Shown piece by piece: positions 58,961-64,000 of a DNA stretch of 64,000 nt. Within the stretch, counting starts at the first letter, position 1, and the number at the start of each line of letters is the position of its first letter. The DNA is from JAFEDN01 sp965651935 (GTDB lineage: Bacteria; Pseudomonadota; Gammaproteobacteria; Coxiellales; Coxiellaceae): NCBI GenBank assembly GCA_965651935.1, contig CBFGTC010000001.1, positions 186,001 through 250,000 of the forward strand, given 5' to 3'. A model generated the notes under the pieces. It saw nothing but the letters and a program-made list of their open reading frames with translations. It ran no database searches and had not been told where the DNA came from. A program made the translations under genes and the position numbers.

Positions 58961-60268
58961 TCAGTTTTTTAATAATAATGAAAAATAAAAACCGTCGTGA
59001 GAATCGGTCTTCGGCAATAATTGCCGTCCAAATCTTTGTGCACTGCCCTCCTGTAACTGGACTGGTACAATACGGGCATCGGAATGGCTAAGACAAAAAT
59101 TTTCTATATTGAGGTCATTTTCTAAAGGAAAAATAGAGCAAGTGGTATAAAGCAAATATCCACCGGGTTTTAATAGCGGCCACAAGGCATTGAGTAAAGT
59201 AGCTTGCTGCTTCACACACGGCTCAATGTCTTCAGCTTGACGCAAAATCTTAATGTCGGGGTGACGGCGGATCACTCCCGTGGCGGAACAGGGTGCATCC
59301 AACAAAATTCTATCGAATAAATTACCGTCCCACCAGGATTCGGTATCTGCCGCATCCGCGGCAATGCATTGCAACAATTTCTGATTTAAACCTAATCGTT
59401 GGCAATTTTCTGCAATTTTTTTTAGGCGTTCAGCGTCATTATCAATCGCGATCAATTGCGAAATAAAATGAGCCGTTTCTAAAAGATGAGTTGTTTTCCC
59501 TCCCGGCGCGGCGGAGGCATCCAAAACCCGGTGCTTTGGTTGTAGATCTAATATGGGAATGACATGTTGGCCCGCTATGTCTTGTACCGAAAAATAACCT
59601 TGAGCAAAACCGGGTAATTCTTGCACTTTTAAAGGATGCAGTAAGCGGATGGCCTGCGGGAGACCGTCCACAACCACAGCCTCAATGCCAGCCTTTTTTA
59701 ACAACGTCATGTAATCTTGACGACTGCACTTTTGCAAATTCACTCTTAAAAATAAAGGGGCATGTTCATTATTGGCGGTTAAAATCGCTTGCCAATCATT
59801 CGGCCAGGCGCTTTTCAACTCCTCAATCATCCAGCTTGGGTGGGCAAACTTGCCTGACAAACTCTCTTCGGCCTTAGGCAAAAGGGTCGCTGAATTTTCA
59901 GCGAACCGGCGCAAGGCTTGATTAATGAGCGCTTTGGCCCAGTTTTTTTTTAAAACAGCCGCCGCCTCAACAGTTTCAGCTACCGCGGCATGGGTAGGGA
60001 TAGATAGATAGATCAATTGATATAAACCGATGCATAATAATGCGGAAATTTCTGCTTCTTTGTTTTTAATGGGTTTATAGAGTAATTGATCGGCAATTTT
60101 AATTAAGCGATAGTACCAGCGGCATACTCCAAAACAGAATTCTTTAATCAGAGCCTGATCGCGGCTGGACAACTTAGATGGAATATATTTTTGCAATAAT
60201 TCGGTTAGGGATCTCCGGTCGCGAATCACACCAGCCAGAATTTTTGCTGCAATAGCACGCGTGTTCAA
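58961..60268 (-). CDS. rsmB: 16S rRNA (cytosine-967 C5) methyltransferase
   Basis: The 435-residue enzyme has an N-terminal NusB-like domain (about 1-140) and a C-terminal methyltransferase: LDASAAPGGKTTHLLE (SAM), DAPCSATGVIRRHPDIK (motif IV Cys) and YTTCSIFPLEN (motif VI Cys). It methylates C967 of 16S rRNA. It follows rho on the minus strand across 83 bp, the start being the first Met. Confidence 0.95.
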   Translation of the reverse strand: MNTRAIAAKILAGVIRDRRSLTELLQKYIPSKLSSRDQALIKEFCFGVCRWYYRLIKIADQLLYKPIKNKEAEISALLCIGLYQLIYLSIPTHAAVAETVEAAAVLKKNWAKALINQALRRFAENSATLLPKAEESLSGKFAHPSWMIEELKSAWPNDWQAILTANNEHAPLFLRVNLQKCSRQDYMTLLKKAGIEAVVVDGLPQAIRLLHPLKVQELPGFAQGYFSVQDIAGQHVIPILDLQPKHRVLDASAAPGGKTTHLLETAHFISQLIAIDNDAERLKKIAENCQRLGLNQKLLQCIAADAADTESWWDGNLFDRILLDAPCSATGVIRRHPDIKILRQAEDIEPCVKQQATLLNALWPLLKPGGYLLYTTCSIFPLENDLNIENFCLSHSDARIVPVQLQEGSAQRFGRQLLPKTDSHDGFYFSLLLKN

Positions 60269-60351
60269 CCCATCTCCTGCAATTTCCCGTCAACCTCTTT
60301 ACTGGATCTGCTGCTGCGCGGCCAAGCTTTCACCTGGCCGCTCATCTTCAA

Positions 60352-61602
60352 TTATCCTTTCATGGAATCAAAAAAATCGTCATTGGTTTTGGTTAATTTC
60401 AATCTTTCTACCAAAAATTCATTGGCAGCCAATTCATCCATCGGATGTAGAATTTTTCTCAAGATCCACATCTTTTGCAATTCATCCGGTTTGGTAATTA
60501 ATTCTTCACGACGAGTCCCGGAGCGATTGATGTTGATAGCAGGGAACAAACGTTTTTCTGCAATTCGGCGGTCCAAATGGATTTCCATGTTGCCGGTGCC
60601 CTTGAATTCTTCGTAAATTACATCATCCATTTTAGAGCCGGTATCGATTAAGGCCGAAGCAATAATCGTTAAACTGCCCCCCTCTTCAATGTTGCGGGCA
60701 GCGCCAAAAAACCGTTTAGGCCGCTGCAAGGCATTAGCATCCACACCGCCTGTTAAAACCTTACCGGAAGCCGGGACGACGGTATTATAAGCGCGGGCTA
60801 AGCGAGTAATGGAATCCAGCAAGATTACCACATCCCGGCCATGCTCCACTAAACGCTTCGCTTTCTCAATCACCATTTCGGCTACTTGCACGTGTCGAGT
60901 TGCCGGTTCATCAAATGTAGAAGCCACCACTTCTCCTTTGACAGAACGCTCCATTTCCGTCACTTCCTCTGGCCGCTCATCAATTAACAACACCATCAAA
61001 ATACATTCAGGGTAATTTTCTGCAATAGAATGAGCAATATTTTGCATCATCATAGTCTTACCCGCTTTAGGGGGTGAGACAATTAGTCCGCGTTGACCTT
61101 TACCTATCGGAGCAACTAAATCGATCATCCGCGCCGTGATGTCTTCGGTGCTGCCATTGCCCAATTGCATGGTTAAACGTTCATTCGGGAATAAGGGAGT
61201 GAGGCTTTCAAAAACAATTTTGTTCTTGAGCTCTTCCGGGGGATCTAAATTAATTGTTTCCACTTGCAATAAAGCAAAATAACGCTCGCCTTCTTTAGGA
61301 GGGCGGATTTTTCCGGCCACGGAATCGCCGGTTCTTAAGCCAAATCGGCGGACCTGGCTGGGTGAAACATAGATGTCATCCAGACCGGCTAAATAAGGGG
61401 GGGAGCGCAAAAAACCAAATCCGTCTTGGAGAATTTCCAAAACCCCATCCCCATAAATGTCTTCGCCTTTATGCGCGTATGCTTTAAGTATTGTGAAAGT
61501 TAAATCCTGCTTTCTCATATTGCTGACGCGCTCTATACCCAATTGTTGGGCCATACTCATTAATTCTGCTGGGATTTTCCGATTTAATTCAGTAAGATTC
61601 AT
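60352..61602 (-). CDS. rho: Transcription termination factor Rho
   Basis: The 416-residue hexameric RNA helicase has the N-terminal helical domain, an RNA-binding cold-shock fold ([19 protein letters not shown]), the P-loop [11 protein letters not shown], Walker [17 protein letters not shown] and the Q/R loops. Normal length (E. coli 419). It is downstream of trxA in the usual gammaproteobacterial order. The 186-bp leader contains the trxA terminator and an AT-rich region for its own promoter. Confidence 0.97.
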   Translation of the reverse strand: MNLTELNRKIPAELMSMAQQLGIERVSNMRKQDLTFTILKAYAHKGEDIYGDGVLEILQDGFGFLRSPPYLAGLDDIYVSPSQVRRFGLRTGDSVAGKIRPPKEGERYFALLQVETINLDPPEELKNKIVFESLTPLFPNERLTMQLGNGSTEDITARMIDLVAPIGKGQRGLIVSPPKAGKTMMMQNIAHSIAENYPECILMVLLIDERPEEVTEMERSVKGEVVASTFDEPATRHVQVAEMVIEKAKRLVEHGRDVVILLDSITRLARAYNTVVPASGKVLTGGVDANALQRPKRFFGAARNIEEGGSLTIIASALIDTGSKMDDVIYEEFKGTGNMEIHLDRRIAEKRLFPAININRSGTRREELITKPDELQKMWILRKILHPMDELAANEFLVERLKLTKTNDDFFDSMKG

Positions 61603-61723
61603 GTTACCTCACAGTTATTGTTTAAACTCGCCCAAACTAAACACGCAGAGCTGCATTAAAAGATCAACTTGAGCGTAATGGAATGGTGATTTCGATTGGA
61701 TTTCAAGACCCCGATGAAAATCA

Positions 61724-61750
61724 GAGCCCAAGGATCATCATCCTTGGCTC
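61724..61750 (-). terminator. Rho-independent terminator downstream of trxA
   Basis: GAGCCAAGGAT and ATCCTTGGGCTC form an 11-bp stem with one bulge around a short loop, about 40 bp after the trxA stop, followed on the minus strand by TGATTTT. Confidence 0.7.
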
Positions 61751-61788
61751 ATTAGTTTAACGGGATATTATCGTTTGTCAAGTCAGAT

Positions 61789-62115
61789 TTAGGTATGTGC
61801 ATTTAAAAAAGTTGTCAATTGAGACATATCTTGCGTGCCAATCAATTTTTCGACTTCGACGCCGTTTTTGAACAGGATAAGAGTCGGAATGCTTCTTATC
61901 CCAAATTGGGAAGCCGTTTGGGGACTGTGGTCGACATTGACTTTCACTATTTTAACTTTTGAGCCCATTTGAGATGCCACTTGCTCGAGTATGGGAGCCA
62001 ATCTTTTACAAGGACCGCACCATTCTGCCCAAAAGTCTACTAGCACCGGCGTAGTCGATTGAATGACCTCGGCATTAAAATCCGCATCGTTAATTTCTTT
62101 GATCAAATCGCTCAT
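61789..62115 (-). CDS. trxA: Thioredoxin 1
   Basis: The 108-residue protein carries WAEWCGPCKRL with the redox-active CGPC near residue 33, cis-Pro in GIRSIPTLILF and the normal C-terminus. It reduces cytoplasmic disulfides. It is located between proC and rho on the minus strand. A terminator follows. Confidence 0.97.
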   Translation of the reverse strand: MSDLIKEINDADFNAEVIQSTTPVLVDFWAEWCGPCKRLAPILEQVASQMGSKVKIVKVNVDHSPQTASQFGIRSIPTLILFKNGVEVEKLIGTQDMSQLTTFLNAHT

Positions 62116-62215
62116 AAAACTCCCCTATTGTTTCCTAATTATATTATCTTAAATTCATCAACACCGCAATTCAGGTTATGGTATTTTGTTTATATTCTGC
62201 GCATTTATTTTCATA

Positions 62216-63043
62216 TCACTCACTCTCTAGTTCATGTGAGATCGCTTGGGATTTTTTAATCGCTGCTTCAATAGCACTTTCCAGTAAACGACGAATGCCC
62301 TGATTTTCCAAAACCGCAATGAGTTTTTCCGTAACTCCCCCTGGAGATGTGACTTGCCTGCGTAATTCGGTCAGTGGATTCTGTGACTCCAATGCCAATC
62401 GCGCTGACCCTAAAAAAGTTTGGGCAATCAATAAACGCGACAGCGAGTCACCAAGACCTTGTTTTCTAGCGATATCCGCTATCGTTTCCATTATTAAAAA
62501 TAAATAACCCGGACCACAGCCCGAAATAGCGCATATCAAATCCATCTGCTTTTCTTCTTCCAGCCATATTATAATGCCCACTGCACGAAATAAGATTTCG
62601 GCTAAGTCTTTTTGAGTAGAACTGACTGCGCCGTTAGCCAGCAGACCGGTGGCTCCAGCGCCTACCATGACTGGCGTATTTGGCATTGCTCTTACCATTG
62701 CCGCTTTAGATGATAACCATTTATTCAATAAAGAAAGCGTCACCCCCGCTGCAACTGAGACCACTAAAACCTGACGGGATAAAACTTGTTCACGTATTTT
62801 TATACACACTTCCTTAACATGATTGGGTTTTACCGCGAGGACTATCACTTCAGCTTCATTAACCGCTTGAACATTATTTTCAGTCACCTGCACACCCAAA
62901 CGTTGGTGCAAAGCAGTTAATTTTTCTTCACTCGGGTCTGCCGCCCATATTTTCTTGGGATCGTAATTGGTCGATAACAACCCCCCAATTAATGCCTGAG
63001 CGAGATTCCCTGCACCTATAAAAGCAATCGTTGGATTTTTCAT
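62216..63043 (-). CDS. proC: Pyrroline-5-carboxylate reductase
   Basis: The 275-residue enzyme has an N-terminal Rossmann motif (IAFIGAGNLAQALIGGL), the VRAMPNTPVMVGAG loop and the C-terminal LRRQVTSPGGVTEKLIAVLE signature. It reduces pyrroline-5-carboxylate to proline. The start overlaps the yggS stop by 4 bp, so the two are coupled. Confidence 0.96.
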   Translation of the reverse strand: MKNPTIAFIGAGNLAQALIGGLLSTNYDPKKIWAADPSEEKLTALHQRLGVQVTENNVQAVNEAEVIVLAVKPNHVKEVCIKIREQVLSRQVLVVSVAAGVTLSLLNKWLSSKAAMVRAMPNTPVMVGAGATGLLANGAVSSTQKDLAEILFRAVGIIIWLEEEKQMDLICAISGCGPGYLFLIMETIADIARKQGLGDSLSRLLIAQTFLGSARLALESQNPLTELRRQVTSPGGVTEKLIAVLENQGIRRLLESAIEAAIKKSQAISHELESE

Positions 63044-63714
63044 AATACCTCCTGAAATAACGCCGTGCCTATTCTAACTATAGTACTACCCGCGGCTATC
63101 GCTGCTTCGAAATCTTGCGACATTCCCATTGATAAAGTATCTAATTCCAAACCTTGCTCAATCAATTGCTGTTGTAAGTTAAAAATTTGTTTATAGATGG
63201 CGCACTGTGCTTCAAATTGATGCTGTTTTTTAGGAATTGCCATGAGTCCGCGTAAACGCAAGTTGGTTAGTGGTCGAATCTGATAAGCAAGATCCAACAC
63301 TTCGCTGATGGCGGCGCCTGATTTGGTTGACTCTTCACTTATATTGACCTCAATGCAAATATTCAAAGGCGGTAAATCTTTTGGTCTTTGTTCATTTAAA
63401 CGTTTAGCAATTTTGAATCGGTTGACACTGTGAACCCAAGCAAAGTTTTCAGCAATAGCGCGCGTTTTATTAGCTTGCAAATTCCCAATAAAATGCCATT
63501 CTAAAGACTTATCTTTTAATGCCTGAATTTTAGCTAAGGCTTCGGAAAGGTAATTTTCTCCAAATGCTTTTTGACCGGCTGCAATTAATTGCTGTATGAG
63601 AGCCACATCACGGCCCTTAGTTACTGCCAATAAATGGACCGCGCCGGGTGGACGTTGGAATTGCAATTCCGCTTGACGGAGCTTATTCCATACTTTTTGA
63701 AAATAAATTGTCAT
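63040..63714 (-). CDS. yggS: PLP homeostasis protein (YggS/PROSC family)
   Basis: The 224-residue TIM-barrel PLP-binding protein has the PLP Lys in LLAVTKGRD near residue 32, then FGENYLSEALAKI and HFIGNLQANKTR, all typical. It carries free PLP and keeps amino acid pools balanced. First gene of yggS-proC. pilT, its common divergent neighbour, is not seen before the right edge. Confidence 0.95.
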   Translation of the reverse strand: MTIYFQKVWNKLRQAELQFQRPPGAVHLLAVTKGRDVALIQQLIAAGQKAFGENYLSEALAKIQALKDKSLEWHFIGNLQANKTRAIAENFAWVHSVNRFKIAKRLNEQRPKDLPPLNICIEVNISEESTKSGAAISEVLDLAYQIRPLTNLRLRGLMAIPKKQHQFEAQCAIYKQIFNLQQQLIEQGLELDTLSMGMSQDFEAAIAAGSTIVRIGTALFQEVL

Positions 63715-64000
63715 AGCTTGTTTTGTTTATACCCTACGCATTGGCAATACCAATTACTCGGAATTGAAGTATAACATTAATTACTGGAAAATTTTTAGCA
63801 ATGCCAGAATTTTTATTTGCAAAATCCACCCCGGTTTTGGGAAAAAACAATGTCCGCAAGGAGGGATAAAATTGACTCTCTGCTCCGGCATCACTCTATC
63901 GCGTTTGAAAATCACTAAACTCTGAATATATAGTATAATAGTCTTGTAATATTTTTTTTTTGGGAGTAATCTTCGATTAAGTTTTTTCGTTTTTCTGGAG
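63715..64000. other. Right-edge intergenic region
   Basis: No convincing gene in the 286 bp. A TATAAT occurs near 63936 and a TTCTGGAG at the very end may be a ribosome site of a gene starting beyond the window. A weak frame starts at a TTG near 63873 after AGGAGGGA, but it is only about 17 codons. Confidence 0.4.

Noticed and set aside
60318..60341. GCGGCCA/TGGCCGC hairpin between rho and rsmB
   Set aside because: Seven-bp stem with a 10-base loop and no U-run; not convincing as a terminator.

Overview
The window is AT-rich chromosomal DNA of a gammaproteobacterium. The housekeeping proteins are gammaproteobacterial in type. Large orphan helical or membrane proteins with low-complexity tracts are interspersed among them, which suggests the host-associated order Legionellales (Coxiella/Legionella-like). 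That placement is inference; no rRNA gene is present to test it. One tRNA gene (tRNA-Val, anticodon CAC) is found. There is no CRISPR array, prophage or complete insertion sequence.

Layout. 1-9.7 kb: a single uninterrupted minus-strand reading frame of at least 3,239 codons that runs off the left edge. 9.7-17 kb: upstream of it on the same strand, a two-helix membrane protein with a serine tract, a long cysteine-rich prepilin, an outer-membrane barrel, two further prepilins, a pilus platform protein and a pilus/type II-type ATPase. 17-25.6 kb: heptosyltransferase, an orphan protein, L,D-transpeptidase, UbiA, a polyprenyl-phosphate-type glycosyltransferase, an orphan membrane protein, MetK and AhcY. 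25.6-36 kb: TrpS, an orphan protein with an Asp-Gln tract, oligopeptidase A, a tandem M16 peptidase pair, RsmD, an orphan membrane protein and a small secreted protein. 36-42 kb: PBP1A, then a compact pilM-pilN-pilO-pilQ cluster with a very short secretin and no pilP, and a PepSY protein.

42.2-51.4 kb is the replication-origin neighbourhood: dnaA, dnaN, recF and gyrB. Three parS-type palindromes lie in and just after recF. Several perfect DnaA boxes are present. A thiamine-precursor-type ABC transporter is placed between recF and gyrB on the opposite strand. 51.4-64 kb: a small orphan gene, queC-purE-purK, an alpha/beta hydrolase, tRNA-Val, a DMT transporter, uvrD, a Cys-rich small protein coupled to a gamma-carbonic-anhydrase-like protein, then rsmB, rho, trxA, proC and yggS on the minus strand.

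How the parts work together. The pilus genes are split between two loci: ATPase, platform and prepilins near 11-17 kb, and the inner-membrane alignment complex plus secretin near 39-41.6 kb. Together they could form one reduced type IV pilus or competence-type machine. The serine-tract membrane protein and the giant protein follow the long prepilin co-directionally at short spacing, so they may be co-expressed with it. This is the most unusual assembly in the window. Two copies of a roughly 92-bp repeat lie in promoter spaces between divergent genes, and a 10-cytosine run lies early in an M16 peptidase gene.
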